Positions 15,819 through 25,127 are shown, counted from the first letter of the stretch. The stretch is DNA of 64,000 bases from GCA-2401155 sp045047085 (GCA_045047085.1 JASFYT010000020.1:62001-126000); one strand, 5' to 3'. The notes: generated from the letters alone by a model not told the origin. Numbers and translations are program-made.

Positions 15819-17255
15819 CTAGTCACGAACGATGGTTGTCGTGTTTTCACCTGATTGCAGCATGGCTTGTTCCAGAATTGGGATGATCGCTGGATCCAGC
15901 GTTTGTGCGACGTTGAAGCGAAGAAAACCGCTGGCCGCCTGTGTGAGGCTAAATGCGTTGCCGGGTGCCAGAACCAGCCCGTCTTCGATGGCACGACGCG
16001 CTACATCAGCGGCATCCAAGCCATCGGGAAGTTTGCACCACAAAAACATGCCGGCTTCTGGTTCGATCCAGGGAGTGAGGCCGATGGCTTTTAGTTTGGT
16101 GCTCACCTTGCCCATCGAGTTAGCTAAGCGTGTTCGCAAGCCGCGCATGTGTCTGCGATAAGTACCATCTTTTAGTAATGCCAGCACCAATTCTGCGGAG
16201 AATGATCCGCCGCCGAAAGAAGTTGCCAGTTTGAGGTCTACCAATTCTTCAATCCAGTCTGGCCGAGTTGCGATGTAGCCGCACCGAACTGCGGCCGACA
16301 GGGTTTTGGAAAAGCTACCAATATGTATGACGCGGTCCAGACCATCGAATGCCGCCAGACGTGTCGCTGGCTCCTGCTCGAAATCAGCAAAAATATCATC
16401 TTCAATGATGAGTAAATCGTGCAACTCAGCAAGTTTCAAAACCCGGTGGGCGATGGCGGGAGACAAACTTGCACCGGTTGGGTTGTGTAGTGCAGAATTG
16501 GTAATGTAGAGGCGCGGGGAATGTTTCGTTAGGGCCTGTTCGAACAGAACTAAACTGGGGCCGGTAGGCGTGTAGGGCACGCTGATAACTTTAACCTGAT
16601 GGGCACGCAGCATGGCGTGGAAGTTGAAATAGCAGGGATCATCAACGAGAACCGTATCGCCCGGTTCAACCAGAAATCGGCATAAGAGGTCAATTGCGTG
16701 CGTCCCCGATTCCGTTAGCATGATTTGTTGGGCGGGTGCCTCGATCTCGCGATCGGCCAGACGTCGTGACAAGAGCTGTCTCAACGCAGGCAGACCGTGG
16801 GGCGTGCTGTAATCCGTCAAATTTGTCTGTTCCTCCCGCGCTAACAACCGCAAGGAACGACGAATATCTGCTTCTGGCATCCATGAAGCAGGTAGCCAAC
16901 CGCAACCCGGCTTCAGGAGAGTTTTCTCTGTACCGAGTGATTGCCGTGTCAGCCAGAGTGGATCAATCTCCCGAATAAGCCGGGGGCCGGTTTCAGCAAG
17001 GGAAAATGGCGGCAGATGGCCTGCGATATAAAACCCTGAACCCGGTCGCGATTGTATAACGCCCTCGGCAACGAGGCGCTCATAGGCATCGACAATTGTA
17101 GATTTGGATACTTGCATCTTTTCAGCTAGGCTGCGGATTGATGGCAGTTTAACTCCTGGTGCAGTCTGTCGGCTGGCGATTTGTTTGCGAACGGTCGTCA
17201 TCACCTGAGCAACAAGGGTGCCTTCAGCCGTACGATTAATGTCTCGTGTGTTCAT
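15819..17255 (-). CDS. MocR/PdxR-type GntR regulator with aminotransferase domain
   Basis: A 478-residue fusion of an N-terminal GntR winged helix (LPSIRSLAEKMQVSKSTIVDAY) with a class I aminotransferase-like domain. The PLP lysine is visible in IGSFSKTLSAA, with NPTGASLS and the aspartate in EDDIFADFE before it. I chose ATG at 17255; the open frame extends to 17420 but that extension is unlike the family. Such regulators sense amino acids or pyridoxal species through PLP. A putative operator directly upstream recurs before the EamA gene at 18411, which makes that exporter its likely target. Confidence 0.88.
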   Translation of the reverse strand: MNTRDINRTAEGTLVAQVMTTVRKQIASRQTAPGVKLPSIRSLAEKMQVSKSTIVDAYERLVAEGVIQSRPGSGFYIAGHLPPFSLAETGPRLIREIDPLWLTRQSLGTEKTLLKPGCGWLPASWMPEADIRRSLRLLAREEQTNLTDYSTPHGLPALRQLLSRRLADREIEAPAQQIMLTESGTHAIDLLCRFLVEPGDTVLVDDPCYFNFHAMLRAHQVKVISVPYTPTGPSLVLFEQALTKHSPRLYITNSALHNPTGASLSPAIAHRVLKLAELHDLLIIEDDIFADFEQEPATRLAAFDGLDRVIHIGSFSKTLSAAVRCGYIATRPDWIEELVDLKLATSFGGGSFSAELVLALLKDGTYRRHMRGLRTRLANSMGKVSTKLKAIGLTPWIEPEAGMFLWCKLPDGLDAADVARRAIEDGLVLAPGNAFSLTQAASGFLRFNVAQTLDPAIIPILEQAMLQSGENTTTIVRD

Positions 17256-17257
17256 TC

Positions 17258-17286
17258 GTACTGTCCTATTGCCATTACAGTTTATC
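17258..17286. promoter_or_regulatory. Putative MocR operator, copy A
   Basis: It begins ACTGT and ends ACAGT (an inverted pair separated by 12 bases) around the core ATTGCCATTAC, followed by TTTATC. It lies immediately before the MocR start, and the same arrangement occurs at 18311-18340. Confidence 0.6.
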
Positions 17287-17397
17287 TGTATTGTACTGGA
17301 TAGGTTCAGGCAATTGAAAGATGGATTTGTCCTTGTTGTGGCCACATGGGGTATGCAATAATTATCATATCGAGCCATAATCCAAGTGAGATTCACC

Positions 17398-18255
17398 ATG
17401 GATAATGAGACTGAAATCAATGCAGTGCGTCAGTGGTTTGCACAGGACATAAAAGAAGCTGCGCCGGTGGTCCACAATCTGCGTATTGTGGATGCTTTTG
17501 CATCTGTTCCGCGCGAACAATTTCTTGGGGGTGGTCCGTGGGACATACATTCCCGCCGGAGCATTGGGGCTATTCATCAAAGCACAACCAATAATCCGGT
17601 ACACCTATATCATGACCTACTGATCACGATTGATCAGGCTTCGGGCATCAATAACGGACTTCCATCTCTTTGGGCCCGTGTTTTTGACAGTCTGAACATT
17701 GAGCCGGGGGATACAGTGCTTCAGGTTGGGGCCGGTACTGGTTATTATACCGCGATACTTGCTGAGCTGGTCACGTCTAAGGGGCGTGTGATCGCATATG
17801 AAATTGAAGGCAAACTGGCGAATCTGGCAAAGAAAAACTTGCGGTATTATGCTCAGGTTGAGGTTCGAAATTCTGATGCAACGAAAGCTAAAAGACTGCC
17901 TCATGTAGATGTTATTGTTGCATGTGCAGGAGTGACGCATGTGCCGTTGCTGTGGTTGGACCGTTTATCGAATGCTGGTCGGATGGTGTTGCCGGTAACG
18001 GGTGAAAAACAATGGGGATTCTTGATGCATTTGGCGCGCGATGGTGACGATCTGCCGATAAAATCGCTTGGCCCATGTGGATTTTATCATTGTGCTGGCG
18101 CGCGTTTGGCAGAGGAAGAGCAAGCGCTAGACGCGGCGTTTGAAAGCTCCAACGGAAGGCTGCCGAGCAAAGGTTATTATCATTTGGGACACCCCGATAG
18201 CCATGCGAAGCAGGTGTGGGTAACTGGGCAATCCTATTGGATAAGTGGAGCCTAA
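17398..18255 (+). CDS. Protein-L-isoaspartate O-methyltransferase-like protein
   Basis: A 285-residue SAM-dependent methyltransferase of the PCMT family. The SAM motif is VLQVGAGTGYYTAILAEL, and the preceding FASVPREQFLGG is typical of PCMT proteins. It is longer than housekeeping Pcm (about 210) because of a C-terminal extension. I chose ATG at 17398 over GTG at 17386. It is divergent from the MocR gene and upstream of the EamA gene, so it could belong to the same regulon. The substrate (isoaspartyl protein or a small molecule) is not decided. Confidence 0.8.
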   Translation: MDNETEINAVRQWFAQDIKEAAPVVHNLRIVDAFASVPREQFLGGGPWDIHSRRSIGAIHQSTTNNPVHLYHDLLITIDQASGINNGLPSLWARVFDSLNIEPGDTVLQVGAGTGYYTAILAELVTSKGRVIAYEIEGKLANLAKKNLRYYAQVEVRNSDATKAKRLPHVDVIVACAGVTHVPLLWLDRLSNAGRMVLPVTGEKQWGFLMHLARDGDDLPIKSLGPCGFYHCAGARLAEEEQALDAAFESSNGRLPSKGYYHLGHPDSHAKQVWVTGQSYWISGA

Positions 18256-18310
18256 ACCGGCCTCGTTTGAACGAGGACGAAAATCTTTAGTGATATTATT
18301 TCATCCAACT

Positions 18311-18340
18311 GTACCGTCTGAATTGCCAATACGGTTTATC
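18311..18340 (+). promoter_or_regulatory. Putative MocR operator, copy B
   Basis: It carries ACCGT and ACGGT as an inverted pair separated by 13 bases around ATTGCCAATAC, then TTTATC. The 19-base core agrees with copy A (from about 17268) at 17 positions. Where the half-sites differ between copies (ACTGT/ACAGT versus ACCGT/ACGGT), both arms change together and keep the symmetry. Confidence 0.6.
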
Positions 18341-18410
18341 CTGATTGCAACGGATTGTCCCTGTAAAAACCATGCGTCGTAATCATATTGTTCCTAAAAG
18401 GGGTTCTGTG

Positions 18411-19322
18411 ATGACCGAGGCAAAAAGTGGTTGGATCTACGGATTTATTGGTGTTGCAATCTTCAGTGGCTCGCTGCCAGCGACGCGGGTGGCCGTTGCA
18501 GATTTCGATCCTGTTTTTCTGACGGTTGCGCGTGCTGCGATCGCTGGTTTTGTGGCGGTGGCATTTCTTGTCCTCTTACCTCAAAAGCGCCCTGATCGAA
18601 GTGATGTTGTATCACTGTTTATCGTGGCGCTTGGTGTCGTTGTCGGTTTCCCATTGCTGACAGCGCTTGCCTTGCAGCATATCACCTCTGCGCATTCTAT
18701 CGTTTTCATCGGTCTGTTGCCGTTGTCGACCGCCATTTTTGGTGTGCTTCGGGCCGGTGACCGTCCGCGTCCTGCTTTCTGGATGTTTTCGGTTACAGGC
18801 AGTGCCTTTGTTGCAGGTTTTGCACTGATGCAAGATCTGTCGGCATCGTGGGCGGGAGATATTCTCATGTTTGCAGCTGTTGTCATCTGCGGTCTGGGCT
18901 ATGCGGAGGGTGGAAAACTGTCCCGGAAACTCGGCGGCTGGCAGGTGATTTCGTGGGCGCTTGCTATGTCACTGCCAGTAATTTTACCCCTTGCGATATA
19001 TATGATGCCGGTAGATTTTGCAGATGTTGGCCAGCCCGCGTGGATTGCGCTCGCCTATGTATCGTTGTTCAGCATGCTTATCGGCTTTGTGTTTTGGTAT
19101 CGCGGGTTGGCACAAGGGGGAGTTGCTGCTGTTGGGCAACTCCAATTGCTTCAACCCTTCATGGGATTAATGCTGGCTGCTACCTTACTTGGCGAGACGG
19201 TTAGTTGGCCAATGGTGGTCGTTAGTTTTGCGGTAATCGGCTGTGTTGCCGGTGCAAAAAAGTTTAGCAAGCCTTCTCTGAAATCAAAGTCTGGTCTTGA
19301 TATCAAAGCTGCATCAGGCTGA
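18411..19322 (+). CDS. EamA/DMT-family exporter, likely MocR target
   Basis: Ten-segment inner-membrane transporter of about 303 residues with two EamA repeats (GFIGVAIFSGSLPATRVAV; second repeat with LLQPFMGLMLAATLLGETVSW). I chose ATG at 18411, preceded by AAGGGG, over the upstream ATG frame start. A candidate operator shared with the neighbouring MocR gene lies 70-100 bases upstream. MocR-controlled EamA proteins commonly export amino acids or amines, which fits the PLP-dependent sensor. Confidence 0.87.
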   Translation: MTEAKSGWIYGFIGVAIFSGSLPATRVAVADFDPVFLTVARAAIAGFVAVAFLVLLPQKRPDRSDVVSLFIVALGVVVGFPLLTALALQHITSAHSIVFIGLLPLSTAIFGVLRAGDRPRPAFWMFSVTGSAFVAGFALMQDLSASWAGDILMFAAVVICGLGYAEGGKLSRKLGGWQVISWALAMSLPVILPLAIYMMPVDFADVGQPAWIALAYVSLFSMLIGFVFWYRGLAQGGVAAVGQLQLLQPFMGLMLAATLLGETVSWPMVVVSFAVIGCVAGAKKFSKPSLKSKSGLDIKAASG

Positions 19323-19366
19323 ACTTCGGTATTCAACAGGTGAGCCGTTTTGGTATTTCGCACACA

Positions 19367-19612
19367 CTATTCAAACAGAAAATATCTGACTATGCCGTAG
19401 GTATATAACGCGCTGAATAAGATGTTGATGTATTTCAGTTGTCGCTCGGTGTGTAGCCACGCGCAATAAATCCAGATCAGGCAAAACGGCAGGCCCAAAA
19501 ACATGGGGATTGGGTACCAGTTTTCTACGATGCCTACGGTGCTGACTACTCCCAGAGCGAGAGCAACCCATTTTAATTTTTGTTCGTGGTCGGACAAACG
19601 AAATGCGTGCAT
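19367..19612 (-). CDS. Small integral membrane protein
   Basis: An 81-residue protein with a short basic/acidic N-terminus (MHAFRLSDHEQKLK) and three hydrophobic segments (WVALALGVVSTVGIV, PMFLGLPFCLIWIYCAW, INILFSALYTYGIVRYF). The pattern resembles SemiSWEET/PnuC-like small triple-helix proteins, but I do not assign it. It converges with the EamA gene, 44 bases apart. Confidence 0.6.
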   Translation of the reverse strand: MHAFRLSDHEQKLKWVALALGVVSTVGIVENWYPIPMFLGLPFCLIWIYCAWLHTERQLKYINILFSALYTYGIVRYFLFE

Positions 19613-20048
19613 CTATAACCAATCTGTTTTCAAAAATGTAGAAGTTTAGTTCCGATTCAAAATGGAACCTGTTGCTACACTACAACCATTTTCAAATCTG
19701 GCAATAGTTGTTTTTGGTGCAGCGTTTTGATTGAAATAGAAGGTTTAAGCCTTTGTTATTTATTACAATTTCAGTCAAATTAAATCGACGTATAATTGAC
19801 ATGTGAGCTTTCTTGATGGATGTAGATGCACGTTTTCGCCCAAAGAGGTGAAATGAAGACTGAAACTGTAACAGTAGCTTTTGTTTCCGGTAATAAGCCG
19901 GGCTCCAGTTATGTAATAACGCTGAATTTGGCTTAGTTTAAAGCGTTTGATTAGAATTTAATCGAATATTGTTAAGCTTTAAAAACCACGCTGTTTATCT
20001 GAATATTTAGCTCCATGCGTTATTACCTGCGTTGGACGGGGAGTTATT
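19613..20048. other. Intergenic region upstream of the diguanylate cyclase
   Basis: About 430 AT-rich bases with promoter regions for both flanking genes expected. I saw no gene, strong hairpin or recognisable RNA. Confidence 0.4.
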
Positions 20049-21533
20049 ATGATGAATTCTACTACGCCAATTAAATTTAAATATGTGACCCATTTGATCT
20101 ATGTTCTGGGTGCTGTGGTTATTGGATTATTTGTTTTATCCAATTTTAACGTATTGCGCACTTCTGTCGATGTTGCTGATAACGTTCGCATGGATGTGGA
20201 GCGGAATCTGGTTCGCAATGAAATTGCCCGTCAAATTGAAATTCTTGCTCAGGATCAATCTCAAATATCCTTCTGGGATGATGCAGTGGAGGCCCTTGGC
20301 TCGCGTCTGGATGATGAATTTGTGATTGATGAAATTGCTGATTGGTTATGGGATGATTTTGGAATCCAGAACACAATCGTTGTTTCTCCTAAATTGACTC
20401 CCAGGGTTTCGATATTTGAAAATCGGGCTCTGACGGCGAAAAACGGGCAAAAAATTCTGTCTGAAAATACCGACTTGATTGAAGCTGCCCAACAAAAATA
20501 TATGGCGCAACGTGAGGCCACAGGTGGTGGTTACGTGGTTCTTGGTCATCCGGTGCGCTCTGACAATCCCATATTTGTAGCAGATTTTAGAGAAATTGGT
20601 GGCCAGTTCGGTCTGGCTGTCGTGCAGGCAATTATTCCTGATGATGAAGCCGTGCTTCCTGAGGGGCTGCCCCAAACCCTCTTTACATTTAAACCACTTG
20701 ATCAAAAGGCGATTGCCTTGATTGGCAAGAAACTGGGTCTTGAACAGTTTTCATTCCAGCCTTTGGCATCATTATCGACAAATGCTGATCTGTTTGACGC
20801 TGTTGACCTATCGCAAGGGTTCGACAAGGAACATTTTCATGCGGTTTGGAAGCTGTCATTGCCGTCAAAAACCATTCTGGCAGATGTGCAGCCAGCGCTT
20901 GTGACAATTTTGGGGGCTATAGCCCTGATACTAATGGTGCTTGTGGTGTATTTTGGGCGTGTTCTAAAGGCTTTGCGAGACAGCGAAAGCAAAAACCGTT
21001 TTCTTGCATTGCATGACAGTATGACTGGTCTTCCCAACCGCTTGCAATTTGATCGTGCTCTTGAAAATGTGATTTCCAATAATGAGCAGGATCGCTGTGC
21101 TATTTTATGTGTTGATCTTGATGGTTTTAAGAGCGTCAACGACACATATGGCCATCAGGCCGGTGATGTTGTCATCATCACGGTTGCGAACCGTATTGCA
21201 AAAATTGTAGGTGATGCAGGCATGGCAGCACGCGTTGGTGGCGATGAATTCGTCATTATGCTGCATGATAAAATTGATCGCGATAATGTGCTTTGGATCT
21301 GTGATTCAATCATTGAAAGTGCATGCGAGGAAGTGCGTTTTGACGGCGGTATTGCAAGGGTTGGCGCCAGTATCGGCGTTGCCTGGTGGCCGGATGATGC
21401 TTTAACAGCCAAGACCATTATCCGTAGCGCTGATGAAGCACTATATCGCGCCAAGGAAAACGGGCGAGGGCGGGTTCATTTGGCTACTGAGACCACGCAT
21501 GATTATGTTAGCAATATCAGGAAAACCGCATAG
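20049..21533 (+). CDS. Membrane-bound diguanylate cyclase with CHASE4-like sensor
   Basis: A 494-residue protein that should make cyclic di-GMP. An N-terminal membrane helix (VLGAVVIGLFVLSNF) is followed by a periplasmic domain of about 230 residues with CHASE4-like features (QISFWDDAVEAL, DDFGIQNTIVV), a second helix (TILGAIALILMVLVVYFG), and a GGDEF domain with an intact RVGGDEFVIML near residue 395. No EAL domain is present. The I-site arginine motif (RxxD) is not obvious at its usual place before GGDEF. The start has a GGGAG site. It is monocistronic, apart from a small membrane protein following 105 bases later. Confidence 0.9.
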   Translation: MMNSTTPIKFKYVTHLIYVLGAVVIGLFVLSNFNVLRTSVDVADNVRMDVERNLVRNEIARQIEILAQDQSQISFWDDAVEALGSRLDDEFVIDEIADWLWDDFGIQNTIVVSPKLTPRVSIFENRALTAKNGQKILSENTDLIEAAQQKYMAQREATGGGYVVLGHPVRSDNPIFVADFREIGGQFGLAVVQAIIPDDEAVLPEGLPQTLFTFKPLDQKAIALIGKKLGLEQFSFQPLASLSTNADLFDAVDLSQGFDKEHFHAVWKLSLPSKTILADVQPALVTILGAIALILMVLVVYFGRVLKALRDSESKNRFLALHDSMTGLPNRLQFDRALENVISNNEQDRCAILCVDLDGFKSVNDTYGHQAGDVVIITVANRIAKIVGDAGMAARVGGDEFVIMLHDKIDRDNVLWICDSIIESACEEVRFDGGIARVGASIGVAWWPDDALTAKTIIRSADEALYRAKENGRGRVHLATETTHDYVSNIRKTA

Positions 21534-21638
21534 CAATAGTCACGAATATATTATTTAAGATATTGTTATAATACAATTTTTTATCTACTTACTTAACGGG
21601 ATATTCATTTCGAGCGGGCATAATGTTTGAAAAATATA

Positions 21639-22160
21639 ATGGATGGAAACATGACTGTATTTAGCCGGAATAATTCGATGGAAGATGCATCCATATCCAG
21701 TATCGAAGTGGGCGATATTTTATCGAAACGTCGACCGCTATGGATTTTGGTATCGGCCCTTTTTTGCGCTTCAATGATCATCATCTCTCCAGGTTTGAGT
21801 ATGCTGACAATTTTGGTATTTGCTCTGTCCCTTTCTTATGTGCTGGCAGCAATTTTCTGGCCGGATAGTGTGGGTGTTGGTACGAAAATTTATCCGTTAG
21901 CATCTGGGTCGCTTTTAGCTTCTTTGCTTTGGATTGCCTTCCACGCCGGTACGAATGCAACGCAGATGTTCGGTCTGGCGAATAGCGGATTGTTCATCGC
22001 ATTTGCGATATCTCTGGCAATTTTTGCTGGTTTGATTGTTGGGGAATTTGCTTTGGTGATCGCGACGCAGCTGTTCGTTTCGAGAAATCGTGATATTGCT
22101 ACGAAAATGACGGCAGCGGTAACTTCCAAATACACGGAACTGTTTGCCAAAATCCGATAA
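21639..22160 (+). CDS. Hypothetical membrane protein
   Basis: About 173 residues with a soluble N-terminus (SMEDASISSIEVGDILSKRR) and four to five hydrophobic segments (LWILVSALFCASMIIIS, LTILVFALSLSYVLAAIFW, GLFIAFAISLAIFAGLIVG), ending with a basic amphipathic tail. I see no family motif. The start could also be ATG 21651. It follows a diguanylate cyclase in the same direction and ends at a bidirectional terminator. Confidence 0.65.
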   Translation: MDGNMTVFSRNNSMEDASISSIEVGDILSKRRPLWILVSALFCASMIIISPGLSMLTILVFALSLSYVLAAIFWPDSVGVGTKIYPLASGSLLASLLWIAFHAGTNATQMFGLANSGLFIAFAISLAIFAGLIVGEFALVIATQLFVSRNRDIATKMTAAVTSKYTELFAKIR

Positions 22161-22182
22161 AAGTTTTTTCCAGAAAGAAAAT

Positions 22183-22213
22183 ACCCCCCAAAGAAACGAG
22201 ATCTTTGGGAGGT
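22183..22213. terminator. Bidirectional terminator between convergent genes
   Basis: ACCCCCCAAAGA pairs with TCTTTGGGAGGT (one mismatch) around the loop AACGAGA. It is followed by AAAATTTT on the plus strand and by ATTTTCTTTCT on the minus strand. It sits between the stop codons at 22160 (+) and 22266 (-). Confidence 0.75.
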
Positions 22214-22265
22214 AAAATTTTGGTCACATATTTTGTGATATGACGTATTAGTTTAGTAATTGTTT

Positions 22266-23417
22266 CTAACGCTGGTCTATACCGCTACCATGGTTTCCGC
22301 CGTTATGGTGACCATGGCTGCTACCGCCTTTGGCCTTGCCTTTACCAACACGACCGCCTTTGGCTTTGCCTTTACCAACACGACCGCCTTTGGCTTTGCC
22401 TTTACCAACACGACCGCCTTTGGCTTTGCCTTTACCAACACGACCGCCTTTGGCTTTGCCTTTGCCATCGCGTCCGCCTTTGGCTTTGCCTTTGCCATCG
22501 CGTCCGCCTTTGGCTTTGCCTTTGCCATCGCGACCGCCTTTGCTTTGGCCTTTACCATCGCGACCGCCTTTGCTTTGGTCTTTACCATCGCGTCCGCCTC
22601 TGCTTTGGCCTTTACCATCACGACCGCCTTTGCTTTGGCCTTTACCATCGCGACCGCCTTTGCTTTGGCCTTTACCATCACGACCGCCTTTGCTTTGGCC
22701 TTTACCATCGCGACCGCCTTTGCTTTGGCCTTTACCATCGCGTCCGCCTTTGCTGCGGCCTTTGCTGTCACGTCCGCCTTTGCTGCGGCCTTTGCCGTCA
22801 CGACCGCCTTTGCTGTGGCCTTTGCCATCGCGTCCGCCTTTGCTGCGGCCTTTGCCGTCACGACCGCCTCTGCTGTGGCCTTTGCCATCGCGTCCGCCTT
22901 TGCTGCGGCCTTTGCCGTCACGACCGCCTTTGCTGCGGCCTTTGACGTCACGACCTTGGCTGGATTTATAGCCCCAACCTTTGCCGGAATGCCCACGTTT
23001 TGAGTGACCACTCTTTTTTCCATGATGTTTGCCGCGATGCTTACCATATTGCTTGTCGTGACGTTTGCTACGGTGTTTTTTACCATCGTATTTCTTACCG
23101 TGGTGTTTGCCATAGTTCTTTTTACCATGGCGTTTTCCATGATGCTTCTTGCCTTTGTGACGATCAGGTTTATCAATAGCAACCGGAGTGCTCAAAACTT
23201 GGACTATTGATCTGTCGTTACATGGCCTATAGTCGCGGTCACCTTGGATGACGTCACAAAACAGTACATTAGTTTGCGTTTTTGCAGCGGCCATTTGACC
23301 CGCAGAGAATGTGAATACAAAAATGGCGGCTATCAACGCGATTGATAGACGAAAAAAGTGCTTCGAAGGGTCTAAACTTCGATGCTCGAAGGGAGGATGT
23401 TTGAATAGTTTGGCCAT
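22266..23417 (-). CDS. Secreted, highly basic tandem-repeat protein
   Basis: A 383-residue protein from ATG 23417, which follows GAGAG. The N-terminus has a signal peptide (core LSIALIAAIFVFTFSAG, cleavage near MAAA-KT), then a short region with two cysteines (FCDVIQGDRDYRPC), then a His/Lys/Gly-rich segment of HGKK-type repeats. About 21 copies of a ten-residue unit KGGRDGKGRS (variants QS, HS, KA; V for D) follow, and the tail is HGHHNGGNHGSG. I do not recognise a family. Charge and export suggest binding of polyanions (extracellular DNA, polysaccharide, polyphosphate) or of metals by His; this is inference. The repeat tract is a site for length variation. Confidence 0.75.
   Translation of the reverse strand: MAKLFKHPPFEHRSLDPSKHFFRLSIALIAAIFVFTFSAGQMAAAKTQTNVLFCDVIQGDRDYRPCNDRSIVQVLSTPVAIDKPDRHKGKKHHGKRHGKKNYGKHHGKKYDGKKHRSKRHDKQYGKHRGKHHGKKSGHSKRGHSGKGWGYKSSQGRDVKGRSKGGRDGKGRSKGGRDGKGHSRGGRDGKGRSKGGRDGKGHSKGGRDGKGRSKGGRDSKGRSKGGRDGKGQSKGGRDGKGQSKGGRDGKGQSKGGRDGKGQSKGGRDGKGQSRGGRDGKDQSKGGRDGKGQSKGGRDGKGKAKGGRDGKGKAKGGRDGKGKAKGGRVGKGKAKGGRVGKGKAKGGRVGKGKAKGGRVGKGKAKGGSSHGHHNGGNHGSGIDQR
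22321..22950. repeat. 30-bp minisatellite, 21 units
   Basis: Exactly 21 consecutive units of 30 bases, written on the plus strand as CGACCGCCTTTG followed by a variable half. Seven units at the 22321 end share one variant, several of them identical base for base. The remainder belong to two other variants that alternate. Period 30 keeps frame, so copy number changes would add or remove ten residues. Because the unit lacks stops in several frames, long open frames appear on the plus strand too, but these lack start signals and protein-like composition. Confidence 0.95.
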
Positions 23418-24111
23418 CGTAATTACTCTCAACTTTCTACGATACCGACAGAGAATCGGGTAGCCGATTCCATGCCTGATATTCAGGTTAAAAATTTCTC
23501 AAAATTTTGGATTGTGACAACTGCAATCGGACTGCGTATTGCCCAAAGCCATTATCCTGCTAGACCGTTAGATAGCTGCGGAAGGGCAGCCAATTGTGTT
23601 CATTCGTGCAATTTTTATTACAACGAATTTTTACTCAGAACGCATCATTGCGGTCTCGGATTTAGAAGTCTTATCAGGTGGATTCATTGCCATTCTCCTT
23701 AAATGAAAAACCGGATATTTCACGGTTTCAATGCCTCGTTCAACGCCGCATCACTTAAGGTGGTCAAATATAACGTGTCTTATGCAAATCTTAATTTTTT
23801 CTTAACAAATTGTCAACGAATAGATATAAGATTTTGTTGTTAATCATTAATATAAACCAAGACAAATTTGGATATAATTGGCCAAATATACGTGTAGAAA
23901 TAGAAAATTATTCGCCGTATTTATAGCGAAATCTTTCCAAAATTTGATATCAGCTATGCAACTACAGCAACCCATGCAGCTTGCCTCAGTAAGCTACACA
24001 CAGGCAGGATCGATTAGGTTTCCCATCATTCATTATCTGTGTATGGTATCTGTGCAGGCTGAAATTCAGCTCATATTGATAATTTATATTTAGTTGGCAC
24101 AGGAGATACCA
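23418..24111. other. Long intergenic region before the nucleoside importer operon
   Basis: About 690 bases of AT-rich sequence between divergent transcription units. The only symmetric element close to the importer is the palindrome GCTGAAATTCAGC (24058-24070), 42 bases before the start, a possible operator. I saw no recognisable riboswitch. Short frames at 23472-23702 and 23878-24093 look non-coding. Confidence 0.45.
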
Positions 24112-25119
24112 ATGACGAACAAATTAACCAGAAGAAATTTTAATATCCTCGCATCGGCGGGCGCTGGCGTTATGGCATTTGGTGTGCCTGGGGCGCATGC
24201 TGCAACCATCAAGGTTGCAGGAATTTACACCCAGCCAATCCAGCAAAAATGGGATGCCAGATTGCATCAGGCGCTTGTTGCATCAAAAGATGCTGGCGAG
24301 ATTGAATATGTCTTCTCTGAAAAAGTATCCAACACCGATTATATCCGTGTCTTGCGCGAATATTGCGAAAGCGGTGTTAAGCTGATTGTTGGAGAGGCGT
24401 TCGGTATTTCCAAAGAAGCTCGGAAAGTTGCTGACGAATATCCTGAAATTGCCTTTCTTATGGGGGACCCATTCGATAAACACGGCAAGAATTTCTCGGT
24501 TTTTGATAACTTTATCCATGAACCCTGTTATTTGATGGGGATTCTGGCCGGTTCCATGACCAAGTCCAACAAAATCGGTCTTGTGGGTGGATATCCGATT
24601 GGCGAGGTAAACCGCCTGTTCCATGCGTTCATCAATGGTGCAAGATCGGTTAATCCTGATGTGCAGTTCAAGGTCAACTTCATCGGCTCATGGTATGATC
24701 CGCCAAAGGCCAAGGAAGCTGCCTTCGCGCAGGTCGAAGCTGGCGTTGATATTCTTTATGCAGAACGTGCCGGTGTGGTGGATGCTGCCCGTGAAAAAGG
24801 CATATTGGCATTTGGCAATGTGAATGACATGAACAAGGAAGAAAACGGCACGGATGTGGTGGTTGCTTCTGCCCTCTGGCACATGGAAAGCGCAATCAAC
24901 AATGCCATTGCTCAAGTTAAAGCGGGCACATTTACCGCTGAGAACTACAAGGAATGGACCATGATGCAAAAAGGCGGAGCTAGCCTTTCGCCATATTACG
25001 AATTCGACAGCAAAATTCCGGCAGATGCAAAAGCATCTGTGGAGAAAATCAAAGCAGATATTCTTTCCGGAGCCTATGTTGTCGATATCAATGACGAAGA
25101 ACCTAAATCCACTTACTAG
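24112..25119 (+). CDS. BMP-family ABC transporter substrate-binding protein
   Basis: Periplasmic binding protein of 335 residues (basic membrane protein/PnrA family), which typically captures nucleosides or purine-type compounds. A Tat-like leader (LTRRNFNILASAGAGVMAFG) ends near AHAA-TIKV. Family features include VAGIYTQPIQQKWDARLHQAL and GMLVGGYP-like KIGLVGGYPIGEVN. ATG 24112 follows AGGAG; the TTG at 24094 is rejected. It heads an operon with an ATPase, two permeases and cytosine deaminase, which points to nucleobase or nucleoside uptake. Confidence 0.9.
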   Translation: MTNKLTRRNFNILASAGAGVMAFGVPGAHAATIKVAGIYTQPIQQKWDARLHQALVASKDAGEIEYVFSEKVSNTDYIRVLREYCESGVKLIVGEAFGISKEARKVADEYPEIAFLMGDPFDKHGKNFSVFDNFIHEPCYLMGILAGSMTKSNKIGLVGGYPIGEVNRLFHAFINGARSVNPDVQFKVNFIGSWYDPPKAKEAAFAQVEAGVDILYAERAGVVDAAREKGILAFGNVNDMNKEENGTDVVVASALWHMESAINNAIAQVKAGTFTAENYKEWTMMQKGGASLSPYYEFDSKIPADAKASVEKIKADILSGAYVVDINDEEPKSTY

Positions 25120-25127
25120 GTTCTGCT

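Noticed and set aside
22321..22950. Regular 30-bp periodicity as a possible CRISPR array
   Set aside because: The units are contiguous with no unique spacers, are in frame, and no cas genes are present.
22260..23003. Long plus-strand open frames over the repeat tract (Ala/Phe-rich and Pro/Leu-rich)
   Set aside because: The 30-bp unit lacks stops in several frames, so they are open by chance. The minus-strand frame has a signal peptide, a ribosome-binding site and a non-repetitive N-terminus, which the others lack.
23418..24111. Riboswitch before the nucleoside importer
   Set aside because: I looked for purine, TPP and similar conserved cores and did not see any; only a short palindrome is present.
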